Assembly (NCBI RefSeq): GCF_024807945.1
Contig: NZ_JANUFD010000006.1
Span: forward strand, 310,001 to 374,000
Origin: Pseudomonas sp. JUb42
GTDB lineage: Bacteria > Pseudomonadota > Gammaproteobacteria > Pseudomonadales > Pseudomonadaceae
Direction of reading: 5' to 3'
Length of the DNA stretch: 64,000 nt
This document shows, piece after piece, positions 41,161-52,327 of this stretch (positions within the stretch are counted from its first letter, which is position 1; every line of letters starts with the position of its first letter). The translations under genes and the position numbers were made by a program. Under the pieces are notes generated by a model. That model was not told where the DNA came from and made no database searches. It worked only from the letters and a program-made list of their open reading frames with translations.

Positions 41161-44100
41161 TCAAAAATCCCGCTTGTAGAAGATATCCAGGGAGCTGGCG
41201 ACACCGCTCGCCGCTTCCAGGTAGACCTTCTTGCTTAGCAGGTAGCGCAAGGCAATGGTGTTGGCCGGTTCGAATACGCCAACACCGTAGCGCAGGCTCA
41301 GCTTGTCGGTGATCTTGCCGCTGGCGACTACGTTGGTCTTCTCGCCGCTGCCTGAGGTATCCAACTCGAAGTCACGGATACCCAGGTCGCTGGCCAGTTT
41401 TCCTGCCGTTGACGATCCCCCGGCCAAGCCCAGGGCCAATGCGGCCTGAGCCATCATATTGCTGTCTTCGCCGGTATTGTTCAGCGGCCGACCCAACACC
41501 AGGTACGACAACGCCTGCTCCTGGCTCATGGCCGGTTCCGAGAACACCGTGGTGGTGGGTTGTTCGGCACTGCCGCTCAGGCGAATCCCGGCAATCACCT
41601 CATCCACTTCGCGAATCGCCTCGATATCCAGATAAGGCTGATCTACCGGCCCGGCAAACAACAGCCGAGCCTTGCGAATGGTCAGGCGCTGGCCATAGGC
41701 CCGGTAACGGCCATCGATCAGGTTGAGTTCACCGCGGGTATCCAGGTTGTCGCCGATATGCACATGGCCGCGCAGATTGGCGGTCAGACCAAAACCGCTG
41801 AAGCTGAGGACGTCCGAACCGACTTCCACGTCTATATTCATGGCCATCGCCATGGCTGGCTTGCCCGCCTCGGTGTGCTGACCAATGATGATGGTGTCAT
41901 CCGACAGCTTGACCGTGGACGGCGGCAGTTCCCGCACGGTAATGACGCCTTTGGGAATCAACACTTTCCCGGCAATCGCCAGCTTGTCGCCCTGCAGGCT
42001 GATATGCAGGTCCGGCGCCGATTCCAGCTTGGCATAGGGCTCAACCGTAATCGGCAGCTGCGAGCCCTTGACGCGCAGATCCACCGTCAGCGCATCGGCC
42101 CACGCAATCCGGCCATTGAGGCTGCCCTGCCCGGCCGGACCGCTTTTCCAGCCGCCCTCCAGTTGCACATTGTTGCCGACAATCAGCGCCTTGACGTTCA
42201 GCTCGCGCAGATCCACCGGCAGCTCGGGCCCGGAAACTTCGCCGTCGCTCAGGGTTACGCTGCCATTGACTTGAGGCGTCAACAGGCTGCCCGACAGGGT
42301 ACCGCTGCCGTTGAGATGACCATTAAGCTTCTGCACCCCGGCGACAAATGGCCGGGCCACCGACAAATCCAGGCCGGTCAGGGTGAAATTGCCGCTGAGC
42401 GTCTTGTTCTTTGCCAACGGGTCTATGCGCGCCGAGAGCTGCAAGGCGCCCAGTTTGCCGCCGACGAAACTCAGTTGAGTATCGACCTGCTTGGGGGTCA
42501 GTTTGCTGCTCAGTTTGAGCTGCTCATACGGGAAATCGAGCCACTGATGCTGATCGCGCATGCGCAGGGTGCCGCCACCGGCATCAATGACGATCTGGCC
42601 GCTGGGACCGGATGCTGGAATATCGACCTGTACATCGGCGTTGAGCAGGCCTTTCCAGGCGAAATCCTTGGGCAGCCATTGCGCCAGACTGTCCAACGGA
42701 AACTGCTTGAGGTGATAACGCAGGCGCGGATCAGGCGCCAGACGCTGATCTTCACCACACAGGCTGGCAGCGCCGGAGACCCAGCAGTGAGCACCGAAGT
42801 TGAGCTTGCCGTCGGCCAGCCGCTCCAGTCGGGCCGGTTGCTGCAGGCGCCAGTCCTGCCCACCGCTTTGGATATCGCCGCTGGCCAGGCGTCCGCGCCA
42901 GTTGCCCTTGTCCAGATTGCCATCCAGAGCCAGCGCCAGCTTCAGCAATGGGCCTTGCAGGTCCAGTTTTACCTGCTGACGCTTGAGATCGCCCTGGCCG
43001 TTGACCTGCAATGTACCTAGGGCCGTATCCCCCAGCTTGATCGCCGTACCCTTCAGCACAAGGGTGCCGCGCTGACCACTGTCCAGTCGCGCATCCAGAT
43101 TCAGGCTTTGCAGGTTATTGTCCTGCCAGGTCAGGCGAGTGCCCTGCAGCGCGATTTGCCCCTGGGGCGCCTGCACGGTGCCGCTGGCGTCCACACGCCC
43201 CTTGATCTGGCCTTGCAAGCCGGGCCAAAGCTGGCCGAGACGAGGCAGGTTCAGATCCAGTTGCGCCTGTAACTTCTGTTGCAGGCTGCCCTTGCCCTGA
43301 ATGCGATTGTCACCCAGACGGATATCCAGGGCCTGAAGATTCCAATGCTCACCGAGCCCGTCGGCCTTGGCCTGCAATAGTGCAGGCTGCCCTCGCAGGC
43401 GGCCCTTGAGATCAAGATCGGCGGTCAGACTCAGTTGCTCATTCTTGAACTGGCCTTGACTGCGCACCGGCCCGGCCAGGGTACCGGGCAACTCGGCGAC
43501 CCAATAGGCCGGATCGATGGCGCTCAGGTCCAGCGCCGTGTCCCAGCCGATGCCATCGGCAAATTGCAGGTTCAGGTGACCACTGGCCTTACCCTGGCCT
43601 GCAACTACCTCCAGCTGCGGCAGAAACACTCGCTCCAGATCGCCACTGAACGGGCTGTTCAGGCTGAACGGCCCGGCCGGGCCATCAAACTGGCCATTGA
43701 AGTTGCCCAGATAACGGCCATCGGTATAGGACAGGTCACCATTGAAGATCCTGACCTTGACCTGGGGTTGCGCGATAGCCGGATACAGCGAGTGCCAGGG
43801 AAAATCCTGCCAGGCGACATGGGCATCGGCACTCAAGCCTTTTTGCCAGTCCAGCTTGCCGCTCAGGCTCAAGTGCTGTTCAGGCGTCGCCTTGAGTTCC
43901 AGAGCCTGAATGTCAGCGCCCTTGGCGTCGACGCGGCCTTGCAGCTTCAGAGCAACCGCCTGACCTTGGGCAGGCAGGCTGGCAGTGCCATTGACGCGAT
44001 AGCCCTGCTCCAGATTGCCGTCGGCGCTCAGGTTCAGTTGGTTGAGTTGCAGGGTGTCGGGCAGATCGGCGCTGGCCTTGAAGCTGTCGGCGCTGATCGT

Positions 44101-44850
44101 AACTTTGGCTGGCAGGTGTTCGGCCAGGGGCTGCAGTTCGCCATTTAGCTCAGCTTGCAGATAGCCGCTGCTGTGGGCTTGAAGTCCCAGGGTCTTGAGC
44201 AGGTCGCCCTGAATATCCAGCGCCAGACTCCAGGGTTGCCCGCCCTGCTCCGGCATCTGCACGCTGCCCTTGGCCGTCAACGGCCAGTCGCCTTGGGGAT
44301 TCAATAAACCCGTCATATCGACGACGAAGGCCTCATGTTGCAGATGCGCGGTATCGATCTGCAGGCCGGCAGCGGTCCAGTGGGCGGCAAGCTTAAGGTC
44401 GCGCAATTGCTCGACACCATCGAGTTGCAGGCTGCCCAGCTGCACGTCACCCAGACGCAGGGCCAGGGGCAATTTCAGATCCGGCAGCGTGATGGGGCCT
44501 GGCGTCGGTTCGCCGGGTGAAGGCGCCAATTGCACCCGGACTTGCTGAGCCTGCAGGCGATCTATGCACAGCGTCAGTTGCAGCAGGCAGCCCGGTGACC
44601 AGGCCAGTACCGGGGCTGAAACCTCGACGCGGGTGCCGTCCTGCGCCCAAACAAGCTGCTCGGCATGCCATTGCCCGGCCAACTCACCTTCGAAGCCGTC
44701 AACCTGCAAACCCGGCACCTGAGCCAATACCCACCGGCTACCCGTTTGCGAATCCAAAGCCCAATAGGCCAACGCCATGATCGCGAGCAACAGACCAAGC
44801 AGGCCCAGACCCGTAATTTTCAAACCGCGCAACACGCCAGGCCGACTCAC
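41161..44850 (-). CDS. tamB: Translocation and assembly module protein TamB
   Basis: 1229 residues. A single N-terminal membrane anchor (ITGLGLLGLLLAIMALAYWAL) is followed by a very long, repetitive beta-rich region (repeated L-D-L/G-x-L patterns) forming the predicted hydrophobic groove, and the conserved DUF490 domain at the C-terminus (SYLVLGRPLNNTGEDSNMMAQAALALGLAGG ... LRYLLSKKVYLEAASG). TamB spans the periplasm with TamA; the AsmA-like fold is linked to phospholipid transport and assembly of some outer-membrane proteins. The ATG overlaps the tamA stop (ATGA). Confidence 0.94.
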   Translation of the reverse strand: MSRPGVLRGLKITGLGLLGLLLAIMALAYWALDSQTGSRWVLAQVPGLQVDGFEGELAGQWHAEQLVWAQDGTRVEVSAPVLAWSPGCLLQLTLCIDRLQAQQVRVQLAPSPGEPTPGPITLPDLKLPLALRLGDVQLGSLQLDGVEQLRDLKLAAHWTAAGLQIDTAHLQHEAFVVDMTGLLNPQGDWPLTAKGSVQMPEQGGQPWSLALDIQGDLLKTLGLQAHSSGYLQAELNGELQPLAEHLPAKVTISADSFKASADLPDTLQLNQLNLSADGNLEQGYRVNGTASLPAQGQAVALKLQGRVDAKGADIQALELKATPEQHLSLSGKLDWQKGLSADAHVAWQDFPWHSLYPAIAQPQVKVRIFNGDLSYTDGRYLGNFNGQFDGPAGPFSLNSPFSGDLERVFLPQLEVVAGQGKASGHLNLQFADGIGWDTALDLSAIDPAYWVAELPGTLAGPVRSQGQFKNEQLSLTADLDLKGRLRGQPALLQAKADGLGEHWNLQALDIRLGDNRIQGKGSLQQKLQAQLDLNLPRLGQLWPGLQGQIKGRVDASGTVQAPQGQIALQGTRLTWQDNNLQSLNLDARLDSGQRGTLVLKGTAIKLGDTALGTLQVNGQGDLKRQQVKLDLQGPLLKLALALDGNLDKGNWRGRLASGDIQSGGQDWRLQQPARLERLADGKLNFGAHCWVSGAASLCGEDQRLAPDPRLRYHLKQFPLDSLAQWLPKDFAWKGLLNADVQVDIPASGPSGQIVIDAGGGTLRMRDQHQWLDFPYEQLKLSSKLTPKQVDTQLSFVGGKLGALQLSARIDPLAKNKTLSGNFTLTGLDLSVARPFVAGVQKLNGHLNGSGTLSGSLLTPQVNGSVTLSDGEVSGPELPVDLRELNVKALIVGNNVQLEGGWKSGPAGQGSLNGRIAWADALTVDLRVKGSQLPITVEPYAKLESAPDLHISLQGDKLAIAGKVLIPKGVITVRELPPSTVKLSDDTIIIGQHTEAGKPAMAMAMNIDVEVGSDVLSFSGFGLTANLRGHVHIGDNLDTRGELNLIDGRYRAYGQRLTIRKARLLFAGPVDQPYLDIEAIREVDEVIAGIRLSGSAEQPTTTVFSEPAMSQEQALSYLVLGRPLNNTGEDSNMMAQAALALGLAGGSSTAGKLASDLGIRDFELDTSGSGEKTNVVASGKITDKLSLRYGVGVFEPANTIALRYLLSKKVYLEAASGVASSLDIFYKRDF

Positions 44851-46574
44851 AATTCCGGCCCCATGGAAAAGTGCAAACGAATACCTCCCGGATCATCCAG
44901 CGCATGGGCCAGGTCCAGACGTATTGGCCCGACCGGGGAAATCCAGCGCACGCCAATACCTACGCCGCGCTTGAGGCTGGGCAGCTCCAGGCTGTTGAAT
45001 GAGCTGCCTTCATCGATAAAAGTTGCCACTCGCCACTTCTCGGCAATGGAGTATTGATACTCAAGGCTGCCTGCGATCATGTAGCGCCCGCCGATGCGGT
45101 CGCCATCGGAGTTTTTCGGCGACAGTGACTGATAGTCATAACCGCGCACGCTCTGGTCGCCACCGGCAAAGAAACGCAATGACGGCGGGATCGACTTGTA
45201 GCCGTTGGTGGCATTGCCGCCGATCTGCAACCGCCCCAGCAGGCGATGGTTTTCGCCCAGGGTGGTCAGGCCCTTGATCAGCGCGGTACCGCGCAGCAGG
45301 TTAGAGTCCGAGACAATGCCCTCCTTTGCGACCTGGGTATCGAACTGCAGGCGATAACCTTTGTGCGGATCGATGCGATTGTCGCTGCGCAGGTAGGAAT
45401 AACTGAGACCCGGCATCAGCAAGGTGCTCAAACCGGCATCGTCGCCCAGCCGGTATTCCTCGCGCTGCAGCTTGAGTGAGACCACTCGCTCCCAGCCGCT
45501 GGGCAACTTGCTGTGCCATTCGGGGCCGACGGTCAGCAGCTTGCTGAGGCTGTCGGTACCGGCAATCTCTTCATATTGATAGCCACCGGCAAAGCGCAGT
45601 TTGTCGGTCAGGGGCGGATCGAGGGGGACTTCGTACCACAGCCCGACGTTTTGCCGGGGCGCCGACAGTTCCATTTCCGCGCCGTAGCTGTCGCCGTGGG
45701 CGTTGACCCAGTGGCGGGTCCAGTTGGCCTTGCCGCGCACGCCCACGTCAGTGGAGAAACCCAGGCCCAGGCCCATGGTTCGGGGCTTGCGGGTATCCAG
45801 ATCGATACTGACTGGCACCACCTGATTCTGCGCCGCCGTGGGTGCAGCATCGACCCGCACCCCTTCGAAATAGCCGCTCGATTGCATGGCCTGATTCAGC
45901 TCGGCAATCAGCTCCGCGTCATAGGGCGTGTTTTCCTTGAAGGGCACCATGCGCCGCAGCAGGTCTTCATCAAAGGGTGCGTCGCCTTTGAAACTGACCT
46001 TGCCCAGCCGGTAGCGCGGACCGCTGTCATAAACCAGCTCGATATCGGCAACCCCGGCCTGGGGATCGACCAACAGACGTTGACTGACGAAATGCCCACT
46101 AAAGAAGCCGAAACGCGACGCCTGATTCTGGATCAAGTGCTTGGCGTCTTCGTAGTGGCCGTGATTGAGCACCGCGCCGGGCTTGAGCACATCGCTTTGC
46201 GGGACCCGAAACGACTTGAGCGTGGCCGCCTCGCCCTCAATCCGTACGGTCACATTACGCAGATGGATGGGCTCGCCGGGCTTTATGCTGATGACCAACT
46301 GCGGGGTCTTGCCGCTGGTGACCTTGCTTTCGACTGTGGAGTGGTAGTAACCCAGGGCCTGGGCAGCCTTCTGCGCCTGCAACTCGGCGCCGAGGCTGAA
46401 ATGGCGCAGGGCCTCGGCATCGCGCTCGCCGAGGCTGCCCACATAGCCTTCGACATTGGCCTTGAGTTCGGGATTGGCGGGGGTCACCCTGACTTGCAAC
46501 TGCGCCTCGGCAACGGCCAGAGCGCTGAAAAAACAGAGAAACAAACCGCTACTGAATCGGTTAAACACTTTCAT
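44847..46574 (-). CDS. tamA: Translocation and assembly module protein TamA
   Basis: 575 residues, Omp85 family. A signal peptide (MKVFNRFSSGLFLCFFSALAVAEA), three POTRA domains (about 25-265) and a C-terminal 16-strand barrel are visible; the barrel has FAGGDQSVRGYDYQSLSP and the final VGPIRLDLAHAL and IRLHFSMGPEL strand ending near the usual Phe/Leu signature. I chose the ATG that begins the signal peptide; a TTG nine codons earlier is less likely. It sits in the outer membrane, partners TamB and is coupled to it by a 4-base overlap. Confidence 0.94.
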   Translation of the reverse strand: MKVFNRFSSGLFLCFFSALAVAEAQLQVRVTPANPELKANVEGYVGSLGERDAEALRHFSLGAELQAQKAAQALGYYHSTVESKVTSGKTPQLVISIKPGEPIHLRNVTVRIEGEAATLKSFRVPQSDVLKPGAVLNHGHYEDAKHLIQNQASRFGFFSGHFVSQRLLVDPQAGVADIELVYDSGPRYRLGKVSFKGDAPFDEDLLRRMVPFKENTPYDAELIAELNQAMQSSGYFEGVRVDAAPTAAQNQVVPVSIDLDTRKPRTMGLGLGFSTDVGVRGKANWTRHWVNAHGDSYGAEMELSAPRQNVGLWYEVPLDPPLTDKLRFAGGYQYEEIAGTDSLSKLLTVGPEWHSKLPSGWERVVSLKLQREEYRLGDDAGLSTLLMPGLSYSYLRSDNRIDPHKGYRLQFDTQVAKEGIVSDSNLLRGTALIKGLTTLGENHRLLGRLQIGGNATNGYKSIPPSLRFFAGGDQSVRGYDYQSLSPKNSDGDRIGGRYMIAGSLEYQYSIAEKWRVATFIDEGSSFNSLELPSLKRGVGIGVRWISPVGPIRLDLAHALDDPGGIRLHFSMGPEL

Positions 46575-46641
46575 GGGCGCAGATGCTAACACGGGCGACA
46601 AGAAGCGCTAGAACCTGACAAAAGCCAGAAAGTTCATAGCG

Positions 46642-47283
46642 TTACGCCATCACGGCCGCAGAAACCTCAGGTTTGGCGTGGAAAAATACATGCTCCCGGA
46701 CAGGTCCTACAGCCACCTCGCCGATCTCCTCGTAACCCTGTCGCTTATAGAACTCCAGATAGTTCGGATTCCCCGTGTCCAGCACGACGCCCTCGGACGA
46801 CTCATCGACCGCACACCACGCATGCAACGCCGTCATCAACTGCTCGCCAAGATGATGCCCCTGAAATTCCGGATGGATGCCCAATAAAGGCAGGACATGC
46901 ACGGCACTGGAGGGAATGCAGGCCTGAACGTCCTGGTGATACTCCAGATAACGCCGGGTGCAGTTGAAACCGGCGCTGAAGACCATGCGCAAGCGCCACG
47001 CCCAGCTTTCAGTAATTTCCAGTCGGCGTTGCGGCGGCGTGATCAGGGCCACACCCACCAGGCGATCCTCGATGAACAAACCCAATGCAGGCAGGTCTTG
47101 CAGAAAATGCTGATTGACCAGCTCGCGAATGGTCGCCCGCACGCGGTGCTCGTAGCCGGAGCGCTGGGCATTGAACAGGAAGGCGAAGCTTGGCTCGTGG
47201 CGGTAGGCGTGATACAGCAGCGAACGTGTCTCGCGGCTGTAGGTGCTGTCGAGCTGGCGAACGTCGGCAGTGGATTCGGACAT
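46642..47283 (-). CDS. GNAT-family N-acetyltransferase
   Basis: 213 residues. The acetyl-CoA-binding core is visible as VHVLPLLGIHPEFQGHHLGEQLMTAL (the Q/RxxGxG/A-like loop reads QGHHLGEQ), followed by VVLDTGNPNYLEFYKRQGYEEIGEV. The acceptor substrate cannot be deduced. It lies upstream of tamA in the same direction, but the 67-base gap suggests a separate transcript. It is divergent from xthA. Confidence 0.85.
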   Translation of the reverse strand: MSESTADVRQLDSTYSRETRSLLYHAYRHEPSFAFLFNAQRSGYEHRVRATIRELVNQHFLQDLPALGLFIEDRLVGVALITPPQRRLEITESWAWRLRMVFSAGFNCTRRYLEYHQDVQACIPSSAVHVLPLLGIHPEFQGHHLGEQLMTALHAWCAVDESSEGVVLDTGNPNYLEFYKRQGYEEIGEVAVGPVREHVFFHAKPEVSAAVMA

Positions 47284-47422
47284 GCAGTGGACCTCGTTAA
47301 TACCGCGCTGTCATGGGTGCAGCGTTACAAGCTTCGAGTAACGCGCGCCGCCGACAGTTCAACCCTGTTCTTGCAGCCTAGCATCGGCTAGGCTTTGCGT
47401 TTTTTCGCGAGGACTGCACGCC

Positions 47423-48235
47423 ATGAAAATCGTCTCGTTCAACATCAACGGTCTGCGTGCCCGACCGCATCAACTGGCAGCGCTGATCGACAAGTACCAG
47501 CCTGACGTCATCGGCCTGCAGGAAACCAAGGTCTGCGACGAGCAATTCCCCCAGGCCGAGATCGAAGCACTGGGCTATCACGTGCATTTTCACGGGCAAA
47601 AAGGCCATTACGGCGTTGCTCTGCTCTCTCGCCAGGCCCCACTGACCCTGCACAAGGGTTTCGCCAGCGATGATGAGGAAGCCCAGAAGCGCTTTATCTG
47701 GGGCACCTTCGCCGACGCCAACGGCCTGCCGGTGACCATCATGAACGGCTACTTCCCCCAGGGCGAAAGCCGCGACCACCCGACCAAGTTTCCGGCCAAA
47801 CAGCGCTTCTACAACGACCTGCAGCAGTTGCTGGAAAGCCAGTTCAAGAATGACCAGCCACTGGTGGTCATGGGCGACGTGAACATCTCTCCCCAGGATT
47901 GCGATATCGGCATCGGCCCGGATAACGCCAAGCGTTGGCTCAAGACCGGCAAGTGCAGCTTCCTGCCGGAAGAGCGCGAGTGGATGGAACGCCTCAAGGC
48001 CTGGGGTCTGGTAGACAGCTTCCGCCATCTGTACCCCGAGGTGGTCGACCAGTTCAGCTGGTTCGACTACCGCAGCCGCGGTTTCGAAGACGCGCCCAAG
48101 CGTGGCCTGCGCATCGACCTGATCATGGCTTCCAAGGGCCTGGAGCCACGAATCAAGGCCGCTGGCGTCGACTACGAACTGCGCGGCATGGAAAAGCCTT
48201 CGGACCACGCGCCGATCTGGCTGGAACTGAGCTGA
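47423..48235 (+). CDS. xthA: Exodeoxyribonuclease III
   Basis: 270 residues, the exonuclease III/AP endonuclease family that cleaves abasic sites and trims 3' ends in base excision repair. The start [18 protein letters not shown] holds the conserved Asn, [12 protein letters not shown] has the metal-binding Glu34, [13 protein letters not shown] has the catalytic Asp/Asn pair, and [10 protein letters not shown] at the end has the catalytic His262. Length matches the E. coli type. It is a single plus-strand gene. Confidence 0.96.
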   Translation: MKIVSFNINGLRARPHQLAALIDKYQPDVIGLQETKVCDEQFPQAEIEALGYHVHFHGQKGHYGVALLSRQAPLTLHKGFASDDEEAQKRFIWGTFADANGLPVTIMNGYFPQGESRDHPTKFPAKQRFYNDLQQLLESQFKNDQPLVVMGDVNISPQDCDIGIGPDNAKRWLKTGKCSFLPEEREWMERLKAWGLVDSFRHLYPEVVDQFSWFDYRSRGFEDAPKRGLRIDLIMASKGLEPRIKAAGVDYELRGMEKPSDHAPIWLELS

Positions 48236-48337
48236 GCCTGATCTGACCGGCGGGACAGATTTGTGACCGCCTGTCATATTCCCGCAACCAGTCTGTCTTA
48301 TTCTCCCGGCACTTTCTGTCCTGCAGAGGTGCCGCAG

Positions 48338-49696
48338 ATGCTGCGCACTCTTACTTTTCGTACCCTTTCACTGCTGATGCTCTTGGGCACAGCGGTGTTT
48401 CCTGTCGCCGCTTCAGCGGCCCTGCCCCTGCCTGCCCAGGGCACGCCCGCCCTGCGTATTCAGGGCTCAAACACCATTGGCGCAGAGTTGGGGCCGGCCC
48501 TGGTTGAAGGCCTGATGCGCAAGCAAGGTCTGCAGCAGGTGCATAGCGAACCGGGCAGCACCGCCAACGAAGTCACCCTCATGGGCACGGCCGCCAGTGG
48601 ACAAACCGTCAGTGTCAGCGTTGCCGCCCATGGCTCAAGCACCGGTTTCGCCGCGCTCAAGAGCGGCAGCGCCGATCTCGCTGCATCTTCCCGTCCGATC
48701 AAGGACAAGGAAGTCAGCGAGTTAAGCGGCATCGGCGACCTGCGCGCCGCCAGGGCCGAGCAAACCATCGCCATCGATGGCGTCGCAGTGATTCTGCACC
48801 CCGGCAATCCATTGCGGGAACTCAACACCGTGCAGTTGGCGCAGATTTTTTCCGGGCAGATCCAGAACTGGGAGGAAGTCGGCGGCATCGGTGGCGCCAT
48901 TCATCTGTATGCCCGTGATGAGCAGTCCGGCACCTTTGATACCTTCAACGAACTGGTACTGGCCAAGAATGGCAAGAACCTGTCGCGCTCGGCCAAGCGC
49001 TTCGAGTCCAGCGAGCAACTGTCCGATACGGTCAGCCAGGATCGCCAGGGCATCGGCTTTATCGGCATGCCTTACGTGCGTCGGGCCAAGGCCCTGGCGA
49101 TCATCGACGGTGACTCCAAGGCCATGCTGCCGACAATCAGCCTGATCGCCACCGAGGACTATCCTCTGTCGCGGCGCCTGTACCTCTATTTGCCTGCAGA
49201 GCTGCATCAGCCCTGGGCCCACGCCCTGGTAGCCTTTGCGCAAAGCCCGGAAGGCCAGGCCATCGTTGCGCAAAACGGTTTTGTCGCGCAGACCGTGCAG
49301 CCGATCAAAGTGCAGCCGACCGCACAGATGCCCGCTGAATATCAGGCCCTGACCCGCCAGGCCGAGCGTCTGTCCGTGAATTTTCGCTTCGCCCAGGGCA
49401 GCGCCCGTCTCGACAGCAAGGCACAACGTGACCTGAAACGGGTTGCCGATTACCTGAACAAGCGTGACCGCCACGATCAGCGTGTCACTCTGGTGGGCTT
49501 TGGTGATGCCAAGGACGACCCGGCCCGCGCCACCCTGCTGTCAAAACTGCGGGCGATGGCGGTGCGGCGCGAACTGATGAAAAACGGCGTCAATCCCAAC
49601 GATGTGCTTGGCTTTGGCGACGAAATGCCGGTGGCCGCCAACGATGTCGACGACGGCCGGATCAAGAATCGACGGGTTGAGGTGTGGGTTAATTAA
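48338..49696 (+). CDS. PstS-like phosphate-binding/OmpA fusion protein
   Basis: 452 residues. A signal peptide (MLRTLTFRTLSLLMLLGTAVFPVAASA) is followed by a PstS-type periplasmic binding domain (about 35-300; LRIQGSNTIGAELGPALVEGL and the DEQSGTFDTFNELVL anion site). A C-terminal OmpA-like domain (about 345-452; NFRFAQGSARLDSKAQRDLKRVADYL, GFGDAKDDP, RRELMKNGV, RIKNRRVEVWV) would anchor it to peptidoglycan. The fusion suggests a cell-wall-bound phosphate or anion binder rather than a freely diffusing ABC partner. No pst permease genes are adjacent. I chose the ATG at the signal peptide; an earlier ATG (48263) adds a non-signal leader. Confidence 0.88.
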   Translation: MLRTLTFRTLSLLMLLGTAVFPVAASAALPLPAQGTPALRIQGSNTIGAELGPALVEGLMRKQGLQQVHSEPGSTANEVTLMGTAASGQTVSVSVAAHGSSTGFAALKSGSADLAASSRPIKDKEVSELSGIGDLRAARAEQTIAIDGVAVILHPGNPLRELNTVQLAQIFSGQIQNWEEVGGIGGAIHLYARDEQSGTFDTFNELVLAKNGKNLSRSAKRFESSEQLSDTVSQDRQGIGFIGMPYVRRAKALAIIDGDSKAMLPTISLIATEDYPLSRRLYLYLPAELHQPWAHALVAFAQSPEGQAIVAQNGFVAQTVQPIKVQPTAQMPAEYQALTRQAERLSVNFRFAQGSARLDSKAQRDLKRVADYLNKRDRHDQRVTLVGFGDAKDDPARATLLSKLRAMAVRRELMKNGVNPNDVLGFGDEMPVAANDVDDGRIKNRRVEVWVN

Positions 49697-49723
49697 GCGT
49701 GGCGGCCTGACATCTGAGATCGA

Positions 49724-49830
49724 TGTGGGAGCCGCCTCTGGTGGCGATAGCGGTGTCAAAGCCAGCGCAGTCCGCCAGACTCATCATCGCTGACCAAGCC
49801 ACCGCAATCGCCAGCAAGCCGGCTCCCACA
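49724..49830. repeat. Paired REP element, GCCGGCTTGCTGGCGATAGC family (copy 1)
   Basis: The left arm begins TGTGGGAGCCGCC and continues TGGTGGCGATAGCGGT; the right arm is its approximate inverse ending in GCCAGCAAGCCGGCTCCCA. Its core matches the blocks at 54238 and 60018. It lies between the convergent PstS/OmpA and acyl-CoA dehydrogenase genes. Confidence 0.85.
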
Positions 49831-49850
49831 AGGGAATTGCGTCGTTTTAC

Positions 49851-51083
<1,233 letters not shown>

Positions 51084-51247
51084 GAGAGCTACCTTCGCAA
51101 TAAGGGATCGGTTGTCATGAAAACGATGCTAGAGCAGCGACCTGCATTTATCTAACCTATTCTCGGCGTGTATAAACATTCATAACCGATATATGATCGG
51201 CTGATTGAGCATCACTAAAAACAATAAGCAATCCGGAGGCGCATCCC

Positions 51248-52195
51248 ATGAACCTGAGCAAGGTCGATCTGAATCTATTCATTGTCTTCGACGCGATCTA
51301 CACCGAAGCCAACCTGACCCGCGCCGGCCAGATTGTCGGCATCACCCAGCCAGCGGTGTCCAACGCCCTGGCCCGCCTGCGCGAGACCTTCAACGACCCG
51401 CTGTTCGTGCGCACCGCCCAAGGCATGGTGCCGACGCCCATGGCCCAAAACATCATCGGCCCGGTGCGCAATGCGCTGTCCCTGCTGCGGGTGTCGGTGC
51501 AGGAAAGCCGCATCTTCAATCCGTTGCAGGCCAACAAGAACTACCGCATCAGCATGACCGACCTCACCGAAGCGGTGATCCTGCCCCTGCTGTTCCAGCG
51601 TCTGCGCCGCCTGGCCCCAACCGTGACCATCGAAAGCTTCCTCTCCAAACGCCGCGAGACCACCAAGGAACTGGCCGCCGGACGCCTGGACTTCGCCGTC
51701 GATGCGCCGCTCAACACCGACCCTCAGGTGCGCCATGTCAAGCTGATGGAAGACCGCTATGTGTGCGCCATGCGCAAGGGTCATCCATTGGCCCACAAGG
51801 CAGCGTTCGTTCTCGATGACTACCTGTCCCTGACCCATATCCATATCTCCAGTCGCCGCAGTGGCCTCGGTCATGTTGACCTGGCCTTGGGCAAGATGGG
51901 CATCCAGCGCAAGATCGCCCTGCGCTCGCAGCATTACCTGATGGCCTCCCAGGTGTTGCAGCAGACCGATATGGTCATGACCGTGCCGGAGCGCTTCGCC
52001 CGCCGCAACGACCTGCATTATGTTTACCTGCCCGTCAACGATGTGCCCACCGTCGAAACCCACCTGTACTGGCACGAAAGCACCGACCAGGATCCGGCCA
52101 ATCGCTGGATGCGCGAGCAGATCATTGAGCTGTGCCAGTGGGTGACGACTCAAGAGAAAAAACTCGATAAAACCTTAGAATCACAACATAACTGA
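51248..52195 (+). CDS. LysR-family transcriptional regulator (divergent from acyl-CoA dehydrogenase)
   Basis: 315 residues. The N-terminal DNA-binding part reads MNLSKVDLNLFIVFDAIYTEANLTRAGQIVGITQPAVSNALARLRETFNDPLFVRT, of the NodD/LeuO-like branch, followed by an effector domain. A Shine-Dalgarno GGAGG precedes the ATG. It is divergent from the ACAD10/11-like gene, which is therefore the probable target. The sequence just downstream is AT-rich. Confidence 0.92.
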   Translation: MNLSKVDLNLFIVFDAIYTEANLTRAGQIVGITQPAVSNALARLRETFNDPLFVRTAQGMVPTPMAQNIIGPVRNALSLLRVSVQESRIFNPLQANKNYRISMTDLTEAVILPLLFQRLRRLAPTVTIESFLSKRRETTKELAAGRLDFAVDAPLNTDPQVRHVKLMEDRYVCAMRKGHPLAHKAAFVLDDYLSLTHIHISSRRSGLGHVDLALGKMGIQRKIALRSQHYLMASQVLQQTDMVMTVPERFARRNDLHYVYLPVNDVPTVETHLYWHESTDQDPANRWMREQIIELCQWVTTQEKKLDKTLESQHN

Positions 52196-52269
52196 TTGAT
52201 ATATATAACTTATCAATGCTTAAGGTTATTTCTGGGATAGCAAAATACTCAAGGCTCTCAGCCAACGCG

Positions 52270-52287
52270 CTTGACGTATACGTCAAG
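52270..52287. promoter_or_regulatory. LiuR-type operator and promoter before liuR
   Basis: A perfect 18-base palindrome CTTGACGTATACGTCAAG. Its TTGACG can serve as a -35, with TTAGGT or TAGGTT 17-18 bases downstream as a poor -10, an arrangement common at MerR-controlled promoters. It lies 40 bases before the liuR ATG, suggesting autoregulation of liuR-liuE. The core ACGTNNACGT matches the site before liuA. Confidence 0.7.
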
Positions 52288-52327
52288 CACGTCTTAGGTT
52301 AGCGGCACGTTTCCATTGAGCCTTGCC

